NCBI GenBank assembly: GCA_964386235.1
Contig: CAYLSH010000073.1
Coordinates: 1 to 10,027 of the forward strand
Reading direction: 5' to 3'
Length of the DNA stretch: 10,027 bases
Source of the DNA: RGIG8767 sp964386235
GTDB taxonomy: Bacteria; Bacillota; Clostridia; Lachnospirales; Lachnospiraceae
Each line of letters begins with the position of its first letter. Positions within the stretch are counted from its first letter, which is position 1. Of the stretch, positions 1 through 6,183 are shown in pieces. Below the pieces are notes generated by a model. That model was not told the DNA's origin and made no database searches. It was given only the letters and a program-made list of their open reading frames with translations. A program made the position numbers and the translations under genes.

Positions 1-1109
1 CCCAGAATCTTTGTCGCCAGCTCTTCGTCAAATACAACAGGCGTACCTTTATCGAATACCTGCAACCGGCCATTGGCACTCTCAAAGAACAATTCTACAT
101 CATTCTGGTCAAACTGTGCGCCCGAATAGCCCATCGCACAGAGGAAACGACCGAAGTTTGCATCGCAGCCGTAGATGGCAGCCTTGGACAGATTACTTGC
201 CACAATAGCTCTGGATAAGGTTCTGGCATCTTCCTTGCTCCCGGCATTTACCACTTTTGCTTCAAACAATTTGCTTGCGCCTTCGCCGTCTCCCGCCATT
301 TTCTTGGCCAAGAACTCACATACATAGAATAAAGCATCCACAAAAGTCTGATAGTCCTCTCCCTTGGTCTTAATCACTTCATTGCCGGAAAGTCCGTTTG
401 CCATGATAACCAGTGTATCATTGGTGGAAGTGTCCCCATCCACCGTAATCATATTAAAAGTATCCTTAACCACCTGACTTAATGCTTCCTGAAGCAGTGA
501 TTTTTCAATCGCAAGATCCGTTGTTAAGAATCCGAGCATGGTACACATATTCGGATGGATCATACCGGATCCTTTTGACATACCGCCGAGTGTCACGGTT
601 TTGCCTCCGATTGTAAAAGTAACTGCAATTTCCTTGTGAACGGTATCCGTTGTCATAATTGCCTTGGCAGCTTCGGTTCCTGCTTCTAAACTGTCGCTTA
701 ACTGCGGTGCCATATTTTTTACACCCGTCGTCAGTTTTTCCACCGGAAGCTGCATCCCGATCACACCCGTGGATGCGACCAGACAGGAATCCACCGGCAC
801 ATCCAGCACTTCCTTTACGGCTTCTGCTGTTGCCTCGCAGGCATCAAATCCCTGTTTTCCGGTGCAGGCATTGGCAATTCCGGAGTTGACGACAACCGCA
901 TGAACAGCTTCTTTGCCGCTTACGATCTTCTGATCCCACTGTACGCATGCCGCTTTTACTACATTAGTTGTAAAAGTACCGGCAGCCACGCAGGGCTCCT
1001 TGGAATAGAGCATTGCCATGTCCGTTCTGTCCTTATATTTAATCTGCGCCGCGGTCACGGCTGCAAAAAAACCCTTTGGCGCGGTTACTCCGCCTGTAAT
1101 CTTTTCCAT
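1..1109 (-). CDS. argJ: Arginine biosynthesis bifunctional protein ArgJ (partial, C-terminus beyond the left edge)
   Basis: ArgJ moves the acetyl group from N-acetylornithine to glutamate and, in bifunctional forms, also makes N-acetylglutamate from acetyl-CoA. It is a cytoplasmic enzyme of the cyclic arginine pathway. Translating the minus strand from the ATG at 1109 gives an unbroken frame of about 369 residues (MEKITGGVTAPKGF...) to the window edge; ArgJ is usually near 400, so only a short C-terminal piece is missing. The self-cleavage region is clear: KGSGMIHPNM, then Cys189-Thr190-MLGFLTTD, with Thr190 the expected new N-terminal nucleophile. The TVDGDTSTND stretch is also present. The start is fixed by GGAGGAGG a few bases upstream. 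The gene lies 14 bases after the GNAT gene and is surely cotranscribed with it. Whether the enzyme is mono- or bifunctional cannot be told from this sequence. Confidence 0.96.
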   Translation of the reverse strand, partial: MEKITGGVTAPKGFFAAVTAAQIKYKDRTDMAMLYSKEPCVAAGTFTTNVVKAACVQWDQKIVSGKEAVHAVVVNSGIANACTGKQGFDACEATAEAVKEVLDVPVDSCLVASTGVIGMQLPVEKLTTGVKNMAPQLSDSLEAGTEAAKAIMTTDTVHKEIAVTFTIGGKTVTLGGMSKGSGMIHPNMCTMLGFLTTDLAIEKSLLQEALSQVVKDTFNMITVDGDTSTNDTLVIMANGLSGNEVIKTKGEDYQTFVDALFYVCEFLAKKMAGDGEGASKLFEAKVVNAGSKEDARTLSRAIVASNLSKAAIYGCDANFGRFLCAMGYSGAQFDQNDVELFFESANGRLQVFDKGTPVVFDEELATKIL

Positions 1110-1123
1110 ATTCCTCCTCCGTT

Positions 1124-1567
1124 TTACTGGTTAAACCTTACGATATTGTCCGTATTCAATGTGAAATCATAGTAGTTTAAATCTTCGCGTTTCGTCCATC
1201 CGATCATATTCCAGAATGCATTTCCGATATCGTTGGAGGTAAAAGCAATCAGGGAAACCTTGCTAATGCCCTCCTCCTGCAAACGCTTCATGGCAAAAAC
1301 AACCATTTCTTTTCCGATTCCGTGACGTCGGTAATCCGGATGTACGCATACATGATACATGCATCCCCGTCTTCCATCATGTCCGCAAAGAATTGCTCCC
1401 ACAACTTTTCCGTCTTCAATCGCTACCACGCTGGTTCTGGGATTGCGCTTTAAAAAGCGATCCACTCCGTCCTTAGAGTCGTCCACACTTCGCATGGCAA
1501 AGCCCTTAATCCGGCTCCATAATGCATATACCTCTTCATAATCCGTAATTGTCATGCTCCGTACCAT
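1124..1567 (-). CDS. Small GNAT-family N-acetyltransferase, first gene of the argJ operon
   Basis: A 147-residue single-domain GNAT protein that would transfer acetyl from acetyl-CoA to an amine; the substrate is not evident. The fold is recognisable from VVAIEDGKVVGAILCG (about 47-62, beta strands 2-3), MYHVCVHPDYRRHGIGKEM (about 70-88) with the acetyl-CoA pyrophosphate loop R-R-H-G-I-G, and NAFWNMIGW (about 116-124) in the C-terminal part. It resembles the YpeA-like group. It is the promoter-proximal gene, 14 bases ahead of argJ, and its 3' end overlaps the argJ ribosome binding site region. That position makes a role in arginine synthesis, for instance as a short N-acetylglutamate synthase, an attractive but unproven idea. 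The ATG at 1567 is chosen because AGGTGG lies just upstream; Met5 (1555) is possible, with GGAG almost touching it. Confidence 0.85.
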   Translation of the reverse strand: MVRSMTITDYEEVYALWSRIKGFAMRSVDDSKDGVDRFLKRNPRTSVVAIEDGKVVGAILCGHDGRRGCMYHVCVHPDYRRHGIGKEMVVFAMKRLQEEGISKVSLIAFTSNDIGNAFWNMIGWTKREDLNYYDFTLNTDNIVRFNQ

Positions 1568-1640
1568 GTTCCACCTGCTTTCTTCTTATTATAATGCAGT
1601 CAAATCTTACTACACTATACCGCATTTCCCGCTAAATAGC

Positions 1641-1656
1641 AATTCATAAATGAATT
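1641..1656. repeat. Inverted repeat in the arg leader region
   Basis: AATTCAT-AA-ATGAATT is a perfect 7-bp inverted repeat with a 2-bp centre. It lies just downstream of the predicted leftward transcription start, so it is in the first bases of the GNAT-argJ leader. It could be a further regulator site (it contains TGAAT and ATTCA, but in the opposite order to an ARG box) or a 5' hairpin. Confidence 0.4.
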
Positions 1657-1658
1657 TA

Positions 1659-1672
1659 TGCATGATTATACA
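1659..1672. promoter_or_regulatory. Candidate ArgR/AhrC operator box 1
   Basis: TGCATGATTATACA matches 11 of 14 positions of the general ARG box TGAATWWWWATTCA. It covers the -10 of the leftward arg promoter. Binding here would block RNA polymerase when arginine is plentiful. The arginine genes on both sides support the call; the exact consensus in this organism is not known to me. Confidence 0.5.
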
Positions 1673-1693
1673 CTTACAATGCATATTATGCAA
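1665..1693 (-). promoter_or_regulatory. Candidate sigma-A promoter of the GNAT-argJ operon
   Basis: Read on the minus strand, TTGCAT (1693-1688) is followed after 17 bases by a perfect TATAAT (1670-1665), predicting a start near 1658 and a leader of about 90 bases. The -35 is weak but the -10 and spacing are ideal. Both hexamers lie inside the two dyads described separately as ArgR boxes. An alternative leftward promoter, TTGCTA (1642-1637), 17 bases, TATAGT (1619-1614), is also possible. Confidence 0.55.
1680..1692. promoter_or_regulatory. Candidate ArgR/AhrC operator box 2
   Basis: TGCATA-T-TATGCA is a perfect dyad with the same TGCAT half-site as box 1. Its centre is about 20.5 bp from that of box 1, close to the 21-bp spacing of paired ARG boxes bound by an ArgR hexamer. 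It covers most of the -35 of the leftward arg promoter. It has 13 rather than 14 positions, so its fit to the standard box is imperfect. Confidence 0.45.
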
Positions 1694-1745
1694 ACTATTT
1701 TTCGTAAAAATTCCCTATTTTCTTAAAAAAATATATTTTTATGCA

Positions 1746-1774
1746 TTGCAATCCTTTTTAAAATGATGTATATT
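1746..1774 (+). promoter_or_regulatory. Candidate sigma-A promoter of argG
   Basis: TTGCAA (1746-1751), a 17-base spacer, then TATATT (1769-1774) predict a start near 1781 and a leader of about 40 bases ahead of argG. The two candidate ArgR boxes lie 54-87 bases upstream of the -35, so regulation of argG by them would need looping or spreading. No convincing ARG box overlaps this promoter. Confidence 0.6.
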
Positions 1775-1821
1775 GTAATGCAGAAAGAAATTCATGTATA
1801 ACTATTTTGGAGGATATCGTT

Positions 1822-3039
1822 ATGAAAGAAAAAGTAATTTTAGCGTATTCCGGCGGACTGGATACCACAGCTATCATTCCCTGGTTAAAAGAAAACTTTG
1901 ACTACGATGTTGTATGTGTATGCATCGACTGTGGACAGGGAGAAGAACTGGACGGACTGGAAGAACGTGCCAAATCCTGCGGAGCAACCAAACTTTACAT
2001 CGAAGACGTTATCGATGAGTTCTGCGATGAATATGTCGTTCCCTGTGTACAGGCACATGCTGTTTATGAGAATAAATACTTATTAGGAACATCCATGGCA
2101 AGACCGGTTATCGCAAAGCGTCTTGTTGAGATCGCCAGAAAAGAAGGTGCTACGGCTATCTGCCACGGTGCTACCGGAAAAGGAAATGACCAGATTCGTT
2201 TCGAACTTGGTATCAAAGCACTGGCTCCCGATCTTAAGATCATTGCAGCATGGAGAAATGATAAGTGGACAATGAACTCCCGTGAAGAAGAGATTGAATA
2301 CTGCCGTCAGCATGGTATCAACCTTCCTTTCTCAGCAGATTCCAGCTACAGCCGTGACCGTAACTTATGGCACATCAGTCATGAAGGTCTGGAACTGGAA
2401 GATCCTGCAAACGAGCCAAACTTCGATCATTTATTAGTACTCGGAACCACTCCGGAGAAGGCACCGGAAGAAGGCGAATACGTAACCATGACCTTCGAAA
2501 AAGGTGTTCCTACTTCTGTTAACGGCAAGAAAATGAAAGTTTCCGATGTCATCCGTACCTTAAATGAGTTAGGTGGTAAGCATGGTATCGGTATCGTAGA
2601 TATCGTAGAAAACCGTGTTGTAGGTATGAAATCCCGTGGTGTATATGAAACTCCCGGCGGAACCATACTTTATGAAGCACACCAGCAGTTAGAAGAACTG
2701 ATCTTAGACAGGGATACATACGCTCTGAAGATGGATATGGGCAACAAACTGGCACAGATCGTATACGAAGGCAAATGGTTCACACCACTTCGTGAAGCAG
2801 TTCAGGCATTCATCGAATCCACACAGAAGTATGTAACAGGCGAAGTGAAATTTAAACTTTACAAAGGCAATATCATCAAAGCCGGAACTACTTCTCCATA
2901 CTCTCTTTACAACGAAAGCATTGCTTCCTTTACAACAGGTGATCTCTACGATCATCATGATGCAGAAGGATTCATCAACTTATTTGGCCTTTCCTGTAAA
3001 GTACGTGCTATGAAAATGGCAGAAGTAGAAGGTAAATAA
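1822..3039 (+). CDS. argG: Argininosuccinate synthase
   Basis: ArgG joins citrulline and aspartate with ATP to give argininosuccinate, AMP and pyrophosphate, the penultimate step of arginine synthesis, in the cytoplasm. The 405-residue product is full length for the family. The ATP pyrophosphatase P-loop is AYSGGLDTT at 8-16 (family signature 1), YENKY (82-86) and GTSMARP (89-95) belong to the substrate-binding region, and GATGKGNDQIRF at 116-127 is family signature 2. The ATG at 1822 is chosen over the in-frame TTG at 1807 because GGAGGA at 1809-1814 sits 7 bases before it and the product then begins MKEKVILAYSGG, as usual. It is divergent from GNAT-argJ and ends 41 bases before the DUF1294 gene with no terminator between them, so read-through into that gene is likely. 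Confidence 0.98.
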   Translation: MKEKVILAYSGGLDTTAIIPWLKENFDYDVVCVCIDCGQGEELDGLEERAKSCGATKLYIEDVIDEFCDEYVVPCVQAHAVYENKYLLGTSMARPVIAKRLVEIARKEGATAICHGATGKGNDQIRFELGIKALAPDLKIIAAWRNDKWTMNSREEEIEYCRQHGINLPFSADSSYSRDRNLWHISHEGLELEDPANEPNFDHLLVLGTTPEKAPEEGEYVTMTFEKGVPTSVNGKKMKVSDVIRTLNELGGKHGIGIVDIVENRVVGMKSRGVYETPGGTILYEAHQQLEELILDRDTYALKMDMGNKLAQIVYEGKWFTPLREAVQAFIESTQKYVTGEVKFKLYKGNIIKAGTTSPYSLYNESIASFTTGDLYDHHDAEGFINLFGLSCKVRAMKMAEVEGK

Positions 3040-3080
3040 GATACTTTTCCTTTGTAATGGTTTTTGAAAGGTTTTCGTAT

Positions 3081-3374
3081 ATGTACGTTGTAATGCTATT
3101 AATCTCCTATTTTACAGTAGTCAATCTGATCGGTTTTTTTATCATGGGAATTGACAAACGCCGTGCCATCAAGCATGCTTTCCGGATTCCGGAAGCCACC
3201 TTATTTACGATCGCCCTGATCGGCGGAAGTCTGGGTACGACAACGGGTATGTTCTTTTTCCATCATAAAACCAGGCACTGGTATTTTGCATACGGCATGC
3301 CTCTTATCCTGATCCTTCAGATTCTGTTAATGGTTTTTCTTTACAACGCACCTTTCGAGATTGCATTTTTATAA
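3081..3374 (+). CDS. DUF1294 family small membrane protein
   Basis: A 97-residue protein of unknown function with the DUF1294 pattern: NLIGFFIMGIDKRRA (15-29), RIPE (35-38), GGSLG (48-52) and HKTRHWYF (62-69). Three hydrophobic segments (about 3-23, 40-58, 68-88) suggest an integral membrane protein, with basic and polar conserved motifs in the loops. The start at 3081 is preferred over the ATG at 3057 (8 residues longer) because GAAAGG lies 9 bases upstream of 3081, while nothing like a Shine-Dalgarno precedes 3057. It follows argG closely and ends in a strong terminator, so it may be the last gene of the argG transcript. A functional link with arginine is not implied. Confidence 0.85.
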   Translation: MYVVMLLISYFTVVNLIGFFIMGIDKRRAIKHAFRIPEATLFTIALIGGSLGTTTGMFFFHHKTRHWYFAYGMPLILILQILLMVFLYNAPFEIAFL

Positions 3375-3397
3375 AAAAGTGGCATAATAAAAATAGA

Positions 3398-3429
3398 GGC
3401 TGTCCGGATAGTCCGGGCAGCCATTTTTT
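3398..3429 (+). terminator. Rho-independent terminator after the DUF1294 gene
   Basis: GGCTGTCCGGA (3398-3408), loop TAG, TCCGGGCAGCC (3412-3422) form an 11-bp GC-rich stem with one G-U pair, followed by A and six Ts. It ends the argG/DUF1294 transcript. Only 18 bases separate it from the next start codon. Confidence 0.93.
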
Positions 3430-3447
3430 ACAAAAAGAGGACAGACC

Positions 3448-4170
3448 ATGCAAAAAACATTACACATCGCACTTTGTGACACGAATTATGCAGACCGCAA
3501 ACAGATGGAGCGACTGCTTACCAGAGAATCGGACAAACGCCTCAGCAGTTGTGTATTTTATATGGAGACTTTTGGAAGCCGCGATGCCCTTCTTTATACT
3601 CCTCGTGTATACGATGCGTATTTTCTGGATCTGGCAGATGAATCCTACTCTGCATACGATCTGGCAAAGGAGATTCAGGCAAAAGGCATCCTTTCGCCCA
3701 TAATTTTTTGCAGTTCGACGATCAATTACAGAGAATGCGGAGATCTGCTTCCCAACAGTGTATTTTTGGATAAACCGATTCAGGCGGAAGAATTATCCCT
3801 TGTGTTGGATGAGATCATCTTAGAAAAATATGATAACTTCATTCCAACCGTAGAATTTCGTAACCTCACGGAAGTATTTCGTCTGACCGAAAAAGAGATA
3901 CTTGCTTTTAAGGGGCAAAAAGAAAGCCGCAAGATACACATGTACCTTGCGGACGGAACCGAAAAAATCATTGATAATACCCTGGATAATCTTCGCACGG
4001 AACTGCTTCCTTTTTCGCATTTTGTACAGGTAAACAAAACCACCATCGTAAATGCACTCTATATTGAAAAAGCGGATCATTTTCACATTACCCTGAATAC
4101 CGGGGAAACCATCCGTTTTTCCTATGCCTACACCACTCTAAAGCAGATCCATGCCTTACGCTCGGAATAA
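3448..4170 (+). CDS. LytTR-family response regulator (orphan)
   Basis: A 240-residue two-domain regulator. The N-terminal receiver (about 4-122) has Asp11 of the acidic pocket, the likely phosphoacceptor Asp61 at the end of strand 3 (YFLDL), Ser89/Ser90 after strand 4 and Lys109 in LDKP. The usual Met-Pro-x-x-x-Gly after the phosphoacceptor is replaced by LADESYSAY, and the acidic pair is reduced to one Asp (CDT). The C-terminal LytTR DNA-binding domain (about 133-236) includes HFVQVNKTTIVN (191-202) and YIEKADHFHITLNTG. Such proteins activate transcription, often for peptide signalling, bacteriocin or cell-surface genes. No histidine kinase is encoded nearby. GAGG lies 7 bases before the ATG. 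It starts right after a terminator and ends at a bidirectional one, so it is probably monocistronic. Confidence 0.9.
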   Translation: MQKTLHIALCDTNYADRKQMERLLTRESDKRLSSCVFYMETFGSRDALLYTPRVYDAYFLDLADESYSAYDLAKEIQAKGILSPIIFCSSTINYRECGDLLPNSVFLDKPIQAEELSLVLDEIILEKYDNFIPTVEFRNLTEVFRLTEKEILAFKGQKESRKIHMYLADGTEKIIDNTLDNLRTELLPFSHFVQVNKTTIVNALYIEKADHFHITLNTGETIRFSYAYTTLKQIHALRSE

Positions 4171-4181
4171 CAGGCAATTGT

Positions 4182-4215
4182 AAAAAAAGAGTTTCGCAAG
4201 CGAAACTCTTTTTTT
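4182..4215. terminator. Bidirectional rho-independent terminator
   Basis: A perfect 16-bp inverted repeat (4182-4197 and 4200-4215, core GAGTTTCGC / GCGAAACTC) with a 2-base centre (AA). Seven As on one side and seven Ts on the other make it work in both directions. It lies between the convergent LytTR and degV genes. Confidence 0.96.
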
Positions 4216-4216
4216 A

Positions 4217-5065
4217 CTAATATGTTACGATAATGCCACCATCATTGGCATACAGACTGCTCAGTCCCCTGGTTGCCATGACTAAAATATTGGGGGCATG
4301 CACTTTTGCCTGCAATAATTTCTTTACCTCTTCCGCACGAATCAGATTGTTGCAGTGTGTGATGATGATACGTTTCTTACTCAGTTCCCCGCCATTTTTA
4401 ATGATCACATCCACCAGTTTGTTGAGTGCCTTCTTCATACCGATGCCCTGACTGATCTGTATGATCGTGCCCTTATCCGCACCAAGTACCGGTTTGATAT
4501 TCAAAGAAGTGGCCACCAGTGCTTTCACGCGGGAAAGACGGCCGTTTTTACGAAGAGTTTCTATATTGTCCAATACAAAAGTGGTCTCCATATTATCCCG
4601 GAAAGTCTCTAAGTGTGCAACAATTTCCTCAAAGGATTCGCCCTTCTGTTCTAATTCATGTGCCAACATGGCAACCTGCGTCTCGCCACAGGATGCAGAC
4701 AAAGAATCAATCACGGCAATCTGCTTATCCTGATGATTCTCCTCATACATATTCTTGGCTAAAACCGCGCTGTTATAACAGCCGCTTAAGTGTTCGGAAA
4801 TCGTAATAATATAAACTCTGTCCGCACTCAATACACTGTTATCTTCTATTTTTTCCAAAAACAACTGTGGGGAAGGGCAGGAAGACTTCGGACATGTGGG
4901 GCATGCAGCAATCGCATCCAGCAACTCCTTTACATCCAGATGATCGTCATCCACAAAATCGACGCCCCCGACTTCCAAACCAAACGGGATCGTACAAAAA
5001 TGAGGATCTTGCATTAATTCTTCCGGCAATTCGCAGCTGCTGTCCACAATAATCTTATAACTCAT
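4217..5065 (-). CDS. DegV family protein (fatty-acid-binding, FakB-like)
   Basis: DegV proteins bind a fatty acid in a two-domain fold; the FakB members present it to the kinase FakA, which makes acyl-phosphate for phospholipid synthesis. The 282-residue product is normal length. Visible motifs are the N-terminal YKIIVDSSCELP (3-14), KSSCPSPQ (60-67), ISEHLSGCYNSA (89-100), IDSLSASCGE (119-128) and LDNIETLRKNGRLSR...LNIKPVL (165-194), the last very typical. Cys55, Cys58 and Cys63 form a cysteine-rich patch. The start at 5065 is preferred to the GTG at 5098: it gives the usual MSYKIIVDS beginning, with GGAAGA just upstream. No fakA-like gene is in the window, so the FakB role is inferred from the family only; many genomes have several DegV paralogues. 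Confidence 0.93.
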   Translation of the reverse strand: MSYKIIVDSSCELPEELMQDPHFCTIPFGLEVGGVDFVDDDHLDVKELLDAIAACPTCPKSSCPSPQLFLEKIEDNSVLSADRVYIITISEHLSGCYNSAVLAKNMYEENHQDKQIAVIDSLSASCGETQVAMLAHELEQKGESFEEIVAHLETFRDNMETTFVLDNIETLRKNGRLSRVKALVATSLNIKPVLGADKGTIIQISQGIGMKKALNKLVDVIIKNGGELSKKRIIITHCNNLIRAEEVKKLLQAKVHAPNILVMATRGLSSLYANDGGIIVTY

Positions 5066-5126
5066 ATCTTCCAAAACCTTTCTGTATGGTATACCCACCG
5101 CATTGATGTAGTTTTCATTACTACTT

Positions 5127-5156
5127 ATGATAACATGCAGATATATATTTTGTAAA
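5127..5156 (-). promoter_or_regulatory. Candidate sigma-A promoter of degV
   Basis: On the minus strand TTTACA (5156-5151), an 18-base spacer and TATCAT (5132-5127) predict a start near 5120, about 55 bases before the chosen degV start codon. Each hexamer matches 5 of 6 consensus positions. Confidence 0.5.
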
Positions 5157-5179
5157 GAACAATATTATTTCTTTAGAAG

Positions 5180-5200
5180 AATTCTTTCTTTGAAGGAATT
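5180..5200. repeat. Imperfect inverted repeat between divergent promoters
   Basis: AATTCTTTC, centre TTT, GAAGGAATT: 9-bp arms with one mismatch, in the AT-rich region between the degV promoter and the promoter at 5239. It could be a weak operator or chance in AT-rich DNA. Nothing else recognisable lies in 5157-5238. Confidence 0.3.
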
Positions 5201-5238
5201 TGAAAATATTTTTTCTATATAAAGAGTTCCAAAAAAGA

Positions 5239-5254
5239 TTGTGAACCCTCACAA
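5239..5254. promoter_or_regulatory. Candidate operator palindrome over the -35
   Basis: TTGTGA-ACCC-TCACAA is a perfect inverted repeat with 6-bp arms and a 4-bp centre. It covers the -35 and the first part of the spacer, the place where a repressor dimer would block polymerase. The half-sites resemble those of Crp/Fnr or Rex sites, but those have a 6-bp centre in this register. The regulator is unknown. Confidence 0.45.
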
Positions 5255-5267
5255 AAAAGCATATAAT
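5239..5267 (+). promoter_or_regulatory. Sigma-A promoter of the DUF5721-like gene
   Basis: TTGTGA (5239-5244), a 17-base spacer and a perfect TATAAT (5262-5267) predict a start near 5274, about 23 bases before the start codon. The -35 lies in a palindrome described separately. Confidence 0.78.
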
Positions 5268-5296
5268 ACAGGCATGAAAGGAATGGGGATTGATTT

Positions 5297-5791
5297 ATGA
5301 CATCATACAAAATTACCAACAAAAAAGATTTTATGGGGAAATTGCTTACCGGCGATTGTTTTTCTTCCTTTCTGTTAAAGGAAGCCGGCATACATAGTTA
5401 TGTTCCTTTTACGATTGACGGACATATCAACAAAGAATTTTTTGAAGATAGTGAAGAAACAGCGGATAGTCTTACCTCTCCTTACGTCCCATGGGATATG
5501 GTGCGCCCCAGCTGTTTTGATCTGATCAAGGGGAAGCGCACGCCCACCAGTTTTCAATTTGTCCTGTATCTGAAACCGGAAGCCATGGAAGCGCTCTTTG
5601 CAAAAGAAGAGTTTTCTCCTTCTGACTTTCTGATCCAAAACCTGATCCTGAACATCCGTTTTGAAAAGGGAGAGTTAACTCTGACCACCGCCGTGGATTA
5701 TTCCGGTTTTCACTTAGACAAATCCGGTGAACAGTTATGGGATCTGACCATAAGAAAGTTTTTGAGCAAAAAAGAAATTGCATTTGAATAA
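5297..5791 (+). CDS. Conserved protein of unknown function, probable DUF5721 family
   Basis: A 164-residue soluble protein with no signal peptide or membrane segment. I recognise the pattern YKITNKKDFMGKLLTGDCFSSFLL (4-27), FTIDGHINKEFF (38-49), VRPSCFDLIKGKRTPTSF (69-86) and LDKS...LWD (about 140-149) as that of DUF5721, a family I know from Lachnospiraceae without any assigned function; the family name is from memory. GGGG at 5285-5288 lies 8 bases before the ATG. The gene has its own strong promoter with an overlapping palindrome and is transcribed alone, converging on spoVAE with only 6 bases between the stop codons. A T-rich run follows the stop but no convincing hairpin. Confidence 0.82.
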   Translation: MTSYKITNKKDFMGKLLTGDCFSSFLLKEAGIHSYVPFTIDGHINKEFFEDSEETADSLTSPYVPWDMVRPSCFDLIKGKRTPTSFQFVLYLKPEAMEALFAKEEFSPSDFLIQNLILNIRFEKGELTLTTAVDYSGFHLDKSGEQLWDLTIRKFLSKKEIAFE

Positions 5792-5797
5792 CGTTTT

Positions 5798-6154
5798 TTA
5801 TTTTTTCATCTTTGGTTTACAAACAAGGCTGGCAAGGTAGCCAAAGATCAGGGCTGCACCGATACCGATTGCGCCCGCTTTCAGCCCGCCTGCAAACAGG
5901 CCCAGCATGCCCTGTTCGTCCACCGCTTCTTTCACACCTTCCATCAGTATTTTCCCAAAACCCAGTAAGGGAACGCTGATCCCGGCACCTGCAAACTCCA
6001 AAATCGGCTCAAACAAACCCAAAAACTGTAGCACTGCGCCCGTGCACACTAAAATCACCATGATTCTGCCCGGCATCAGTTTTGTTTTTTCCATCAAAAT
6101 CTGCACCAGTGCACAGATCAGTCCACCCACTACAAAAGCCCAAAAATAATCCAT
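5798..6154 (-). CDS. spoVAE: Stage V sporulation protein AE (SpoVAE/AEB-like)
   Basis: SpoVAE is an integral protein of the spore inner membrane and part of the SpoVA channel system that moves Ca-dipicolinic acid into the forespore and out at germination. The 118-residue product has the family pattern: an N-terminal membrane segment (FWAFVVGGLICALVQIL, about 4-20), TKLMPGRIMV (24-33), FEPILEFAGAGISVPLLGFG (48-67), KEAVDEQGMLGLFAGGL (75-91) and a last hydrophobic segment to about 111. The frame stays open upstream, but homology begins only at the Met at 6154 with a modest AGAGAG upstream. It lies 79 bases after the EamA gene, and a forespore-type promoter candidate is in that gap. spoVAD is about 2.2 kb upstream (8395-9435), separated by four unrelated genes, and spoVAC is not in the window, which is unusual. 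Confidence 0.93.
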   Translation of the reverse strand: MDYFWAFVVGGLICALVQILMEKTKLMPGRIMVILVCTGAVLQFLGLFEPILEFAGAGISVPLLGFGKILMEGVKEAVDEQGMLGLFAGGLKAGAIGIGAALIFGYLASLVCKPKMKK

Positions 6155-6183
6155 ATCCGACTCTCTTTCTTTTTCTTTTTTTA

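Noticed and set aside
659..1172. Three overlapping open frames on the plus strand (659-889, 664-903, 900-1172)
   Set aside because: They lie antisense to argJ, which has a full conserved translation on the minus strand; they have no ribosome binding sites and no recognisable protein content.
1807..1821. TTG start giving argG five extra residues
   Set aside because: It overlaps the ribosome binding site GGAGGA, and the ATG at 1822 gives the standard N-terminus.
1781..1821. T-box or riboswitch leader ahead of argG
   Set aside because: The leader from the predicted start is only about 40 bases and has no T-box sequence, hairpin series or terminator.
4233..5052. Several plus-strand open frames of 60-95 residues
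   Set aside because: All are antisense to the well-conserved degV gene and have no upstream signals.
5239..5254. A Rex or Crp/Fnr site
   Set aside because: The half-sites fit, but those sites have a 6-bp centre between TGTGA/TTGTGA arms; this one has 4. It is kept only as an unassigned operator.
5765..5815. Terminator between the DUF5721-like gene and spoVAE
   Set aside because: There are T runs (ACGTTTTTTATTTTTTC), but I could find no stable stem preceding them; only weak A/T pairing is possible.
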